Positions 17,073-25,698 of a stretch of 64,000 nucleotides of DNA are shown one piece after another. Under the pieces are notes generated by a model, which was not told the DNA's origin, made no database searches, and saw only the letters and a program-made list of their open reading frames with translations. The DNA comes from Herbidospora galbida (lineage in GTDB: Bacteria > Actinomycetota > Actinomycetes > Streptosporangiales > Streptosporangiaceae), in contig NZ_SZQA01000011.1 of assembly GCF_005233835.1 (NCBI RefSeq), positions 62,001 through 126,000 on the forward strand, read 5' to 3'. A program made the position numbers and the translations under genes. Every line of letters starts with the position of its first letter. Position 1 is the stretch's first letter.

Positions 17073-18464
17073 TCAGGACTCACGCGTGCAGAGGGCGGGG
17101 AGGCGGAGAACGAGGCGAGCGCCCTTGCCGGCGTCCTCGACGTGCAGGGTGCCGCCGTGGACGGCGGCGATCTGCCGGGCGATCGCCAGGCCGAGACCGG
17201 TGCCCCCGGCATTCCGGTCGCGCGCGGTGTCCAGCCGGGCGAACCGCTGGAAGACCAGCTCCCGCTTGTCCACCGCGATGCCCGGGCCGTCGTCGATCAC
17301 CTCCAGCATCGCGACACCCTGCGGAAACCGATGGGGGTCATGCCTGCCGACGGGCAGGCGCCGAACCTGGAGGGCCACCGTGGTGGCGGCGTATCGCTCG
17401 GCGTTGTCGACCAGGTTGGCCAGCAGACGCGACAGCGCGGCACGGTCGCCCATCACCATCACGCCAGGTTCGAGCCGATACTCGACGGTCTTGGCGCTGG
17501 TGTGATTCCGCCATTCACGCTCGGCGGCCACCAGCTCCGAAAGGTCCGTCGGCTCGCACGCGACCGGGCGTTCGGACTCCAGCCGTGCGATGATCAGCAG
17601 GTCGTCCACGATCACCCGCAGCCTACGGAGACTGCGCAGGACCTTGGCGCCCAGCGTGGGGACATCGGTCTCCTCCGGCGCGTACAGGGCGTCCTCGACC
17701 TCGGCCTGGATCGCGGCGATGGGCGTGCGCAGCTCGTGGGAAGCGTCGCAGGTGAAATGGCGCTGCTGCGCCATGGCGGCCTGTAGGCGGGCGAGCGTCC
17801 GGTTGACGGTCTCCGCCAAGTCGTGGATCTCGTCCCTGCTGTGGGGAACGGGGACCCGGCGGTCGAGGGTGAGGTCGCTCATCCGGTCGAGCTCGCTCTG
17901 GATGCGGCTGACGGGACGCAGGGAGCTGGCGACGACCCGGTAGGCCAGGAACGTGACCGCCGCGGCCAGCACCGCCGCGACGCTCACCACTGTGGCCGCC
18001 ACCCACGGGACCACATACATCGGGATGGCGGGGGAGGCGACGTAGACGAGCCAGTCCCGGCCCCCCTGCTGCGCCTCCTGGGCGACCACAAGGTTGCACT
18101 CTCCAGGCTTGAAGGCTCCTCCGCAGACGACGGAGGAGAACATCTTCCTGCCATCCGTCGGGAAGGGGGCCATGACCGGCCGGGCGGTCAGCTGTGGGGT
18201 CGACGCCACCACCACGCCACCGGAGTCGACGATCTGGACCTTGTGGTCCACTTGGGAGACGGCCGACGTGAACGCCTCCCCGCGCTCGACATGCATGATC
18301 AGGTGCCCGCCGGTGGCCGAGAGCTCGTTCTTGAGCGTGTCAGTGGCGTACCGGTGGAACGCGGCCATGACCGTCACGACCAGAAGCGTCGAGAGCAGCA
18401 CTGCGAGCACGCCGGCGAACAGCGTGATCCGCTTCGTGATCGAAATGCGGTGCCAGGTGTTCAT
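17073..18464 (-). CDS. Orphan sensor histidine kinase (paralogue of the one at 34.7 kb)
   Basis: 463 residues. There is a TM helix at about 14-36 and an extracytoplasmic sensor of about 115 residues with the pair C114/C123. A second TM helix (155-177) is followed by HAMP, H-box CDASHELRTPI with H243, and N/G1/G2 boxes (LLANLVDNAERY, VIDDGPGIA, GGTGLGLAIARQ). The start is chosen at MNTWHRIS, after a GGGGGATTGGGAC leader. No response regulator lies next to it on either side. Its sensor matches the second kinase (STPQL..., cysteine pair), so both may sense the same signal and share a regulator encoded elsewhere. Confidence 0.9.
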   Translation of the reverse strand: MNTWHRISITKRITLFAGVLAVLLSTLLVVTVMAAFHRYATDTLKNELSATGGHLIMHVERGEAFTSAVSQVDHKVQIVDSGGVVVASTPQLTARPVMAPFPTDGRKMFSSVVCGGAFKPGECNLVVAQEAQQGGRDWLVYVASPAIPMYVVPWVAATVVSVAAVLAAAVTFLAYRVVASSLRPVSRIQSELDRMSDLTLDRRVPVPHSRDEIHDLAETVNRTLARLQAAMAQQRHFTCDASHELRTPIAAIQAEVEDALYAPEETDVPTLGAKVLRSLRRLRVIVDDLLIIARLESERPVACEPTDLSELVAAEREWRNHTSAKTVEYRLEPGVMVMGDRAALSRLLANLVDNAERYAATTVALQVRRLPVGRHDPHRFPQGVAMLEVIDDGPGIAVDKRELVFQRFARLDTARDRNAGGTGLGLAIARQIAAVHGGTLHVEDAGKGARLVLRLPALCTRES

Positions 18465-18833
18465 GTCCCAATCCCCCCGACCAGTTGAGCACCTGGAACG
18501 CAGCCGGGTGTTCACGCGCAGGCTGGGCCCCGGCACAGGCAGGGGCAATACTGCGTCAACGCCGGCCGCCCTCCGCCGATCCCGTCTCATCAGCAGGGCA
18601 AGGGCCGCGCCTCGTCGGCACACGACGGCGGCCACTCCCGGGCCGGCTGCCAGGACGACTCTTCGCGGCCGCCGCGGCGGATCGCGTGGCCGCCGTCTGG
18701 CTGGACTGGCTCCAGGCCCTGGACCAGGCCGACCCGGTGGCCATCACCGCAAGAGGCAGGGCGGCGTGTGGCTGCTGCGCCGCGTCGACCGGCACGGCAC
18801 CAGGTTTACCCCGCGGGCTCGGCCAGGGTCGCA
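18465..18833. other. Unassigned stretch between kinase and tannase-like gene
   Basis: About 370 bases. A plus frame around 18670-18790 gives AAAAADRVAAVWLDWLQALD and QADPVAITARGRA, which has protein-like amino-acid usage but no start, stop context or family match that I can name. It may be a decayed gene end. The 3' part must hold the promoter of the downstream esterase. Confidence 0.35.
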
Positions 18834-18853
18834 CCCCAGGGTGTTGCCTGGGG
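18834..18853. promoter_or_regulatory. CCCCAGG-n6-CCTGGGG palindrome (site 1)
   Basis: Perfect inverted repeat with 7-base arms, 20 bases upstream of the esterase start. The same arm sequence recurs in the promoter of the VOC gene and in the luxR/HdeD-like intergenic region. Likely operator for the LuxR-family regulator at this locus; inference from distribution. Confidence 0.65.
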
Positions 18854-18872
18854 CGAGGCCCGCGGGTCCAAG

Positions 18873-20501
18873 ATGAGTATGTCGGGCATGAAACGACGCT
18901 TGATCGCCCTGATGGCGGCGGCAGTATCGGCGGTGGTGGTGCTGGTGCCGACGGCCGCCGACGCCGTCTCCCACGGCAGCGGCCCCGTAGCGGCCACGAC
19001 CTGTGCCACGGTTCCCGTCTCCGCGCCCTCCGGCACCAAGGTGGAGTCGGTGAAGGCGGTCGCCCACGCCGGCGGAACCGTCACGTTCCCCGCCGCTCCT
19101 CCGCTGCACCCCGCCGAGGAGACGCTCACCGACGTGCCGGCCTGGTGCGACTTCACCGTCACGGTGAGCCACCCGGGCGCGAACGACCACGTCGACATCA
19201 GGATCTCGCTGCCCCAGGACGCGAAGAAGTGGAACGGAAGGTTCCAGGCCACCGGCGGCAGCGCCTACCTCGCCGGTGACCTCAGCGGCGCTCCGCTGGT
19301 CGGCGCGGTGAAGGCCGGCTACGTCGCCGCGGCCACCGACGCCGGTGTCGGTGCGAACCCGCTCGACGTCAGCGGCTGGGCACTCACCCCGGACGGCAAG
19401 GTCGACACCCCGCTGCTGAAGAACTTCGCCTCCCGCTCGGTGCACGACATGGCCGTCATCGGCAAGGACGTGGCGAAGAGGTTCTACGGCCGATCCGTGA
19501 GCTACTCGTATTGGAACGGCTGTTCGACCGGCGGCCGTCAGGGTTACCAGGAGGCCCAGGATCACCCGACGGACTTCGACGGAATCCTGGCCAAGGCGCC
19601 GGCGATCAACTGGGACCGGTTCGCGGTCGCCACGCTCTGGTCGCAGGCCGTCTTCAACGAGGAGAAGGTCGCGCCCACCCAGTGTGAGCTGGCGGCGTTC
19701 ACCACCGCGGCGGTCAAGGCCTGTGACACCCTCGACGGGGTCAAGGACGGCATCATCGACTCCCCGCAGGAGTGCCACTGGGACGCCCGGCGGCTGACCG
19801 GCACCAAGATCGTCTGTGACGGCGAAGAGATCACGATTTCCCGTGCCACCGCCGACGCGGTGCGCAAGATCTGGGCCGGACCGGTCTCCTCCTCCGGTAA
19901 GAAGCTCTGGTACGGGCCGAACAAGGGCGCGAGCCTCGCCGCCCTGGCCGCTCCCGGCGCGCCGTTCTTCGTCGCCGACAGCTGGGTCAAGTACTTCGTG
20001 ACGCGGAACCCGTCGTTCGACACCACGAAGCTCACCTACGCGTCGTTCGCGCAGATCTTCCGGACGTCGCAGCTGCGGTTCAACGACGTCATCGGCGCCG
20101 ACGACCCGAACCTGTCCGCGTTCGCGAAGGCCGGCGGCAAGTTGCTCAGCTGGCACGGCCAGAGCGACGAGCTGGTGCCCACCCAGGGCACGGTCGCCTA
20201 CCGCGAGCGGGTCAACCGGGTCTTCGGCGGCGACAAGCGGGTCGACGACTTCTACCGCCTGTTCCTGCCGCCCGGCGTGACCCACTGCATCGGCGGCACC
20301 GGCCCGTTCCCGACCGACGACCTGGGCGCCCTAATCGACTGGGTGGAGAAGGGCCAGGCTCCGGCCACCCTCGCAGCCTCGGTCACCGGCCCCGACGGCA
20401 AGACCGTCACGCGTGACATCTGCCGCTACCCGATGGTGGCCCGCTACACCGGCCACGGCGATACGGCCTCGGCCGCGAACTACCGCTGCGCCACCGCCTG
20501 A
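18873..20501 (+). CDS. Secreted tannase/feruloyl esterase-family hydrolase
   Basis: 542 residues with a signal peptide (MKRRLIALMAAAVSAVVVLV...ADA). Tannase-family hallmarks are present: WNGCSTGGRQGYQEAQ holds the nucleophile Ser with the adjacent Cys; the acid lies in WHGQSDELVPTQGT; and GVTHCIGG gives the catalytic His next to the partner Cys (the CS-D-HC arrangement). A lid-like region with paired Cys (CELAAFTTAAVKACDTLDGV, DSPQECHWD) lies between. It should hydrolyse ester bonds of plant phenolics or related aryl esters outside the cell. Three in-frame ATGs (18873, 18879, 18888) are possible starts. Preceded by the CCCCAGG palindrome. Confidence 0.88.
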   Translation: MSMSGMKRRLIALMAAAVSAVVVLVPTAADAVSHGSGPVAATTCATVPVSAPSGTKVESVKAVAHAGGTVTFPAAPPLHPAEETLTDVPAWCDFTVTVSHPGANDHVDIRISLPQDAKKWNGRFQATGGSAYLAGDLSGAPLVGAVKAGYVAAATDAGVGANPLDVSGWALTPDGKVDTPLLKNFASRSVHDMAVIGKDVAKRFYGRSVSYSYWNGCSTGGRQGYQEAQDHPTDFDGILAKAPAINWDRFAVATLWSQAVFNEEKVAPTQCELAAFTTAAVKACDTLDGVKDGIIDSPQECHWDARRLTGTKIVCDGEEITISRATADAVRKIWAGPVSSSGKKLWYGPNKGASLAALAAPGAPFFVADSWVKYFVTRNPSFDTTKLTYASFAQIFRTSQLRFNDVIGADDPNLSAFAKAGGKLLSWHGQSDELVPTQGTVAYRERVNRVFGGDKRVDDFYRLFLPPGVTHCIGGTGPFPTDDLGALIDWVEKGQAPATLAASVTGPDGKTVTRDICRYPMVARYTGHGDTASAANYRCATA

Positions 20502-20520
20502 CCTCAGGCCGCCGCCGGCC

Positions 20521-20566
20521 GACAGCGATGCGCCAGGTCCGGTGAGGACCCGGCGCATCGTCTGTC
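20521..20566. terminator. Bidirectional hairpin terminator
   Basis: Stem CGATGCGCC/GGCGCATCG with inner GGTCC/GGACC and outer GACAG/CTGTC around a GGTGA loop, between the convergent esterase and VOC genes. It has no U-tract, as is usual in actinomycetes. Confidence 0.65.
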
Positions 20567-20600
20567 GTCGTCACCCGGTCGGCGCGTCTATCGTTCGGCT

Positions 20601-21047
20601 TCAGCGGCCGGGGAAGCGCTCGGTGACTTCTTGCAGCAGGAAGCCGTTGCCGTCGGGATCGCTGAACGAGGCGAACGAGCCGTACGAGAGGCGGCCGGGG
20701 TAGAAGCCGGGAACACGCTTCTCGTCGCCCGCGTGGTGGAAGACGCCGTCCGCGTCGTGGAAGATCTCGCTGACCTCGACGCCGCGGCCGACCAGGTCGG
20801 CCCGGGCTTCCTCGATGTCGCGCACGATCAGGTGCACGTTCTCCGCCGACCCGGGCGCGGCGGTGCCGATGCCTTTGCCCACGACGATCGAGCAGTGTGA
20901 GCCCGGCGGGGTGAAGTGCACGACCCGGAAGTCCTGACCATCGACGTAGTCGAGATCCTCGCGGAAACCGATCCGTTTGTAGAACTCCTTGGCCCGGTCG
21001 ACGTCGGCCACCGGCAGCACGATCACCTCAAGCAGGTAGTCCACCAC
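20601..21047 (-). CDS. VOC/glyoxalase-family protein
   Basis: About 148 residues forming one VOC unit pair: VIVLPVADVDRAKEFYKRIG near the start, VHLIVRDIEEARADLVGRG in the middle, and FASFSDPDGNGFLLQEV near the end. The DPDGN and E metal-site positions are present. Several GTG codons are possible (21056, 21047, 21044); I favour 21047 because AGGAG at 21060-21056 is then eight bases away. The promoter region carries the CCCAGGG/CCCTGGG array next to the luxR stop codon, so it probably belongs to that regulon. The substrate is unknown. Confidence 0.85.
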   Translation of the reverse strand: MVDYLLEVIVLPVADVDRAKEFYKRIGFREDLDYVDGQDFRVVHFTPPGSHCSIVVGKGIGTAAPGSAENVHLIVRDIEEARADLVGRGVEVSEIFHDADGVFHHAGDEKRVPGFYPGRLSYGSFASFSDPDGNGFLLQEVTERFPGR

Positions 21048-21125
21048 TGTCTCCACTCCTCCGCGATCTCGGCGATGCCGTCCGGCATCTGGCCTTCACG
21101 ATCGCCTGCGGAGCAGGACGGTCGC

Positions 21126-21170
21126 CCCAGGGTGACACCCTGGGTGACGGCCCTGGGTGACGGCCCTGGG
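21126..21170. promoter_or_regulatory. CCCAGGG/CCCTGGG operator array (site 2)
   Basis: CCCAGGG-TGACA-CCCTGGG palindrome (21126-21144), followed by two more CCCTGGG half-sites at exact 13-base spacing (21151 and 21164, in CCCTGGGTGACGG repeats). The array ends at the luxR stop codon and lies 80-120 bases upstream of the VOC start. Confidence 0.7.
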
Positions 21171-21171
21171 G

Positions 21172-23895
21172 TCACCGGTCGCGCAGGGCAGAGGCCAGCT
21201 CGCGGCGGGAGCCGATGCCGAGCTTGGTGAAGATCTTGCGCAGATGCCATTCGACGGTACGCGGACTGAGGAACAGCACAGCGCCGATCTCCGGATTGGT
21301 GCGCCCCGCCACGGCCAGACGCATGATCTGCGCCTCCTGCGGGGTGAACTCCTCCCGTGCACCCAGGATCCGCTTGCGCACCGTCTCGCCGGTGGCGGCC
21401 AATTCCCGGCTCGCACGCTCCGCGAAGCCGTCCGCACCGATCGTGGTGAACGTCTCGTGCGCGATCCGCAGCTGCACCCGGGCGTCGGCCCGCCGGCCCT
21501 CCCGTCGCAGCCACTCACCGTAGAGCAGGCGAGCGCGCGCCAGTTGCAGGCCGAGCCGGGTCGCGGCGAACTGCTCGATCGCCTCCCGGTAGTACTCCTC
21601 GACAGACCCGGCCGGGCCCGCGAGCGCGTCCGCGAGAGCCTGGGCGCCGCGTGCCCAGCTCGTGTCGACGACACGTGTCCGGGCGGCGAGGCGGTCACGC
21701 GCCTCGGCCGCGACGGTGTCCGCCCCGGCGCGTGCGGCGGCTTCGACCAGCTCTCCGAGCGTCCACTGCAGGACGGCGAGGTCTTCGTACCGCGCCGCCT
21801 CAAGGGCTGCCTCCAGCGCGGCCGGATACCGGCCGAGGCCGTTGAACAGCAACGCTCTGCTGTATCCGGCGACGGCGAGCAACCAGCCCAGGCCGGACTC
21901 CCGGGCATGGCCGACCAGAGCCTCGTTGAGCTCCAGCGCCGGCTCCTCGCGTCCGCGATACGCGGCCAGGATGACCGCGGTCGCCGGATACGGTGGCGAG
22001 CCCGTGGCGTTCCCGAGAGCCTCGGCCTCGTCGAGCAGGTCCGACGCGTCGGCGAAGCGGCCGGCGTAGATCAGCGCGGTGGCGCGGAAGGTCAGCGCAC
22101 TCGGCAGGAGGGACAGCGCGCCGGTCTCACGGGCGTAGCCGACGGCCTGCTCGGTCCTGGTGAGAAATGCCACGTCGTCCCAGACCTCGTGCATGACCAT
22201 TCCGCTCAGCCAGACCAGGTCCAGTTCGGTTTCCGGACTGACCGCGGCCAGGGCGCGGGTGAACAGCGGCACCGCCGCCGCGTGCCCCTCCAGGCTCCAC
22301 GTCGTCAGACCTGCGAGGAGCAGAGAGGCCGGCTCCCCGCCCGGGGGAAGGCCGCGGGCGGCCTCGGCCGCCCGGCGCAGGTCGGCGCCGCCGAGCCGCC
22401 CCGCGTTCACGGCCGCGCCGATCGCCGCCAGGTAGGTCTCCCGGGCCGCGGCGGGATCCAGCGATTCCAGGCGGCGTGCGGCCACGAGCAGCGGAGGCCC
22501 GGCTGCCCGTCCGGCGTTGAGCGCGAACGCGACCTTGGCGCGTAGCCGTTCCACCCGGGCCTGCTGCACCAGGTCGAGCGGACCGAGTTCGGCGGCGGCC
22601 AGCAACTCCGGTACCTCGGCGAGTGCTCCGGCGGCGAATCGGGCCGCCGCGGCGGCCAGGGCGCGCCCGGCGCGTTTCGCCGAATCGGGGGTGAGCTCGG
22701 CCGCGCGCTCCAGGAAGGCGGCGGCCGCGGCCCGGCCGCCACGGGCCATCGCCCGGTCGGCCGACCGCTCCAGTTCGCCGGCGACCTCTTCGTCCGGCCC
22801 CAACGCGGCGTGCGCCCGGTGCCAGGCACGGCGGTCTGGCTCCTGCTCGGGGTCGGTCACCTCGGCGAGGGCCCGGTGCACCGCGCGCAGTTCGGCGGAC
22901 TCGGCGGAGCGCCAGCTGGCCGAGCGAACCAGCGGATGCCGGAACCGGACCCGGGTCCCGATGTCGATCAGGCCCGCGACCGCCGCGGGTGCGGCGGCGT
23001 CCAGCCCGACACCCAGCCGTTCGAGCGCGCGCCACAGCAGCGGCACGTCGCCGACCGGTTCGACGGCGGCGGTGAGCAGCAGCGTGCGAGTGTCCGCCGG
23101 CAACGCGGCGATGCGCCGCTGGAAGCCCTCCTCGACCCGGCTCACCAGCGGCGTCGCGCTGTGTCCGCCGAACCCGAACGCCAGCTCCGCCGGCGTGAGA
23201 CCGCGCGGCAGTTCGAGCAGGGCCAGAGGGTTGCCGCGGGTCTCGGCGACGATCCTGTCGCGTACGCGGGCATCCACCGGCCCGGGCAGCACCGAGTCCA
23301 GCAGGGCCCGCGCGTCCGCGTCCGGCAACCCCTCGACGCGCAGCTCCGGCAGTCCTTCCATGATCCGTTCGTCGCCGGGGCTGCGCGTCACGAAGACGAG
23401 GGCGACCGACTCCGAGTCCAGACGGCGGGCGACGAAGGTGAGGATCACCTCCGACATCCGGTCCATCCACTGCACGTCGTCCACCGCGCAGACCAGCGGT
23501 CGCTCCGACGCGGCCTCGGCGAACAGCCCGAGCACGGCGAGCCCGACCAGCAGGGAATCCGGCGGGTCACCGGTGCTGAGACCGAATGCGGTGGCGAGCG
23601 CGTCCCGTTGCGGCTCGGGCAGCCGATCGAGACAGCCCAGCAGCGGCGCGCAGAGTTGCTGGAGCGCCGAATAGGCGATCTCGGTCTCCGCCTCCACCCC
23701 GGCCGCGCGGGCCACCTGGCCGGTAGGCGTGGCCTCGGTCAGGTAGTCCAGCAGGGCGGTCTTGCCCACTCCGGCCTCGCCGCGCAGCACCAGCACTCGG
23801 CTCTGCCCGGCGTGGACGTCACGCAGCAGCCGGTCGAGCGACTCCTGCTCGCGTCGCCGCCCCCGCAGCGCGGAGATCTTGGTGTTGATCGGCAC
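21172..23895 (-). CDS. Large ATP-binding LuxR-family regulator (LAL type)
   Basis: 907 residues. The N-terminal STAND-type ATPase has Walker A LRGEAGVGKTALLDYL (about 38-52) and Walker B LVCAVDDVQW (about 134-143). A long helical TPR-like middle runs from about 330 to 830 (AVPLFTRALAAVSPETELDL). The C-terminal LuxR HTH reads FTPQEAQIMRLAVAGRTNPE and IGAVLFLSPRTVEWHLRKIF. This is the MalT/LAL class, where ligand and ATP control DNA binding. It lies among three copies of the CCCAGGG/CCCTGGG palindrome, so it likely controls itself, the esterase, the VOC protein and the HdeD-like gene. Confidence 0.93.
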   Translation of the reverse strand: MPINTKISALRGRRREQESLDRLLRDVHAGQSRVLVLRGEAGVGKTALLDYLTEATPTGQVARAAGVEAETEIAYSALQQLCAPLLGCLDRLPEPQRDALATAFGLSTGDPPDSLLVGLAVLGLFAEAASERPLVCAVDDVQWMDRMSEVILTFVARRLDSESVALVFVTRSPGDERIMEGLPELRVEGLPDADARALLDSVLPGPVDARVRDRIVAETRGNPLALLELPRGLTPAELAFGFGGHSATPLVSRVEEGFQRRIAALPADTRTLLLTAAVEPVGDVPLLWRALERLGVGLDAAAPAAVAGLIDIGTRVRFRHPLVRSASWRSAESAELRAVHRALAEVTDPEQEPDRRAWHRAHAALGPDEEVAGELERSADRAMARGGRAAAAAFLERAAELTPDSAKRAGRALAAAAARFAAGALAEVPELLAAAELGPLDLVQQARVERLRAKVAFALNAGRAAGPPLLVAARRLESLDPAAARETYLAAIGAAVNAGRLGGADLRRAAEAARGLPPGGEPASLLLAGLTTWSLEGHAAAVPLFTRALAAVSPETELDLVWLSGMVMHEVWDDVAFLTRTEQAVGYARETGALSLLPSALTFRATALIYAGRFADASDLLDEAEALGNATGSPPYPATAVILAAYRGREEPALELNEALVGHARESGLGWLLAVAGYSRALLFNGLGRYPAALEAALEAARYEDLAVLQWTLGELVEAAARAGADTVAAEARDRLAARTRVVDTSWARGAQALADALAGPAGSVEEYYREAIEQFAATRLGLQLARARLLYGEWLRREGRRADARVQLRIAHETFTTIGADGFAERASRELAATGETVRKRILGAREEFTPQEAQIMRLAVAGRTNPEIGAVLFLSPRTVEWHLRKIFTKLGIGSRRELASALRDR

Positions 23896-24027
23896 GCCAC
23901 CTCCCCGCCGGGGAGGCTACAACACTCCCGGTCCCCAACGGACAGATGGGACCAGACCTCGTGACGTGCCGGAACTCCATGCCGGCGTGCCGGAGACCGG
24001 CCTGGGGAGCCGGGAACCAGTGTCCCG

Positions 24028-24046
24028 CCCAGGGTCTCTCCCTGGG
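24028..24046. promoter_or_regulatory. CCCAGGG-n5-CCCTGGG palindrome (site 3)
   Basis: CCCAGGG TCTCT CCCTGGG in the divergent luxR/HdeD-like intergenic region, 132 bases upstream of the luxR start and 80 bases upstream of the membrane-protein start. Same arms and spacing as the palindrome of site 2. Confidence 0.68.
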
Positions 24047-24125
24047 GCGGTCGGCCGGTACGGGCGGTCACAGTGACTCCCGTACCTCGGAAAGCCGGAA
24101 AGCCGAAAGAAAGCGGAGATCTCCG

Positions 24126-24671
24126 ATGTCGTCCCTCCTTCGCATCTACTTCGTCCGCGGCCTCGTCGCGATCGCCTGGTCGGCCGGTTTCGCCGCCGTC
24201 CACACCACGTTGGCGGCCGTCTCGGTGATCCTGCTCATCGCGTACCCGATCATCGACGTCGTGGCCTCACTGTTCGACGTCCGCGAGGATCCTGGAACTC
24301 CAGCCCGCACGTTGCAGGTGTTCAACACGGCGCTCAGCGCCCTGACCGCCGTCGGTCTCGGCCTCGCCGCCATCAGCGGCGTCGGCGCGGTGTTGTTCGT
24401 GTTCGGCCTCTGGGCCGTCGTCTCCGGTGCCGCTCAGCTGACCGTGGCCATCCGCCGCCGCAGCCCCGAGCTCGGCCGTCAGTGGCCGATGCTCATCGCC
24501 GGCGCCCTCTCGGTCATCGCAGGTTTCACCTACCTGATCGCCGCCGTCAGCGACGACCCCGACCTGACCGCACTGATCATGTACACCGCGGCCGGTGGCG
24601 CCTTCTTCGTCATCCAGGCCGCGACCCTGGCCTGGAAACAGCGTCGCCGGGCACGGGTCGCCCGGGCTTGA
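24126..24671 (+). CDS. HdeD/DUF308-like membrane protein
   Basis: 181 residues, six hydrophobic helices in paired arrangement (IYFVRGLVAIAWSAGFAAVH, LAAVSVILLIAYPIIDVVAS, LFVFGLWAVVSGAAQLTVAI). This is the layout of the HdeD/DUF308 family of acid- or envelope-stress membrane proteins. Start at 24126 has GCGGAG eight bases upstream. Divergent from the luxR gene with a shared palindromic site, so it may be part of its regulon. The exact function is not known. Confidence 0.85.
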   Translation: MSSLLRIYFVRGLVAIAWSAGFAAVHTTLAAVSVILLIAYPIIDVVASLFDVREDPGTPARTLQVFNTALSALTAVGLGLAAISGVGAVLFVFGLWAVVSGAAQLTVAIRRRSPELGRQWPMLIAGALSVIAGFTYLIAAVSDDPDLTALIMYTAAGGAFFVIQAATLAWKQRRRARVARA

Positions 24672-24842
24672 TCGACATCCTGACGATGGCCCCTATCCCC
24701 ATGCCCTGAACGCCCACGTGCCGGCCCAGCCCCGCCGACCGTGAGCCGTCCCTCTTGCGGAGAGCTGATGCCGAGGAACTCGGGTCATGTCATTCCTTCG
24801 GGATGGAGGACGGCGCGAACGTAGCCGCTGAGGTGAGTGCTT

Positions 24843-25289
24843 TTACGCCCGTGCCCGGTTCGGGTGCCGCGACAGCAGGACGCCCAGCGCGATCATGACG
24901 ACGCCCAGGACGAAGTGGAGCCAGTTGTCCGCGGTGTTCAGGGGCACGAAGTTGGCGGTGCTCTCCTGATTCACGATGAGGCCGTAGATCCACAGGATGA
25001 GGTAGATGATGCCGCCGCCGATGAGGAAGAGGCGGGCGCTGTCCCAGGTGCGCGCCATGGCGATGCCGGCGAAGCCGAAGATCAGGTGGACGATGTTGTG
25101 CAGCGCCGACACCTGGAAGAGGCCGAACAGCATGGCCGTGGACTCGTGGCCCGCGGCCTCCATGGACTGGTACTGGGTGGTGATCCCGGGAATGAAGCCG
25201 AGGATGCCGATGATCAGAAAGACGACGCCGACCGCCAGTGACGCCTGTTGGAGGCGGGTTCGGGTGACTTCTGCGCGTGTACTGGTCAT
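24843..25289 (-). CDS. DUF4383 membrane protein
   Basis: 148 residues with four TM helices (ASLAVGVVFLIIGILGFIPG, ALHNIVHLIFGFAGIAMART, LFLIGGGIIYLILWIYGLIV, NWLHFVLGVVMIALGVLLSR). The HNIVH and NWLHF histidines are typical of DUF4383. Strong AGGAG seven bases before the ATG. Function unknown; such proteins often accompany stress genes in actinomycetes. Confidence 0.92.
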   Translation of the reverse strand: MTSTRAEVTRTRLQQASLAVGVVFLIIGILGFIPGITTQYQSMEAAGHESTAMLFGLFQVSALHNIVHLIFGFAGIAMARTWDSARLFLIGGGIIYLILWIYGLIVNQESTANFVPLNTADNWLHFVLGVVMIALGVLLSRHPNRARA

Positions 25290-25308
25290 GATCTTCTCCT
25301 TGTGAGGT

Positions 25309-25557
25309 TCACGTGGCGCGCGTTCGTGCCTGTGGCGGCATGCGGCGAAGCGCGCGGAAGACGGTGTTCTGCGTCCACTCCTCGCTTCTGAAGCGAGATC
25401 GAGATGGCGCCCGCGTGCCGCTTCGGCCGGAATGTGCGGTTGCGGCAGGTGATGCGAGTGAAGTGACCATGAGCGCTATGGCTCCGAAGACGCCGGCCAT
25501 GATTCTTGGCGACGGTTCTTCAGGGACGGGTGAGTTCTGTCCCCGCAGGAATGCCAT
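25309..25557 (-). CDS. Small possibly secreted protein (uncertain)
   Basis: 82-codon ORF, same strand and 20 bases upstream of the DUF4383 gene. An internal ATG gives MAGVFGAIALMVTSLASPAA TA, which looks like a signal peptide, followed by a short basic tail (RFRSEEWTQNTVFRALRRMP). No ribosome site precedes either start and I know no homologue, so it may be a chance ORF. Confidence 0.3.
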   Translation of the reverse strand: MAFLRGQNSPVPEEPSPRIMAGVFGAIALMVTSLASPAATAHSGRSGTRAPSRSRFRSEEWTQNTVFRALRRMPPQARTRAT

Positions 25558-25698
25558 CCGTGTCCACGGCGTCTGCGAGTGGCCCTGCCCAGCGTCTCCG
25601 CACCGGAAACAAGCCTCTCGGAGCTCACCCCACGCCTCGCTGACCTGCCTAAGGGTTAGGGCCCAGCCGTCAGGTCGTGTCCCATCGCGTCGGACCGG

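Noticed and set aside
18465-18870. A response regulator gene for the kinase at 17 kb
   Set aside because: I looked on both strands for receiver motifs (DD, D, K) and a winged helix and found none.
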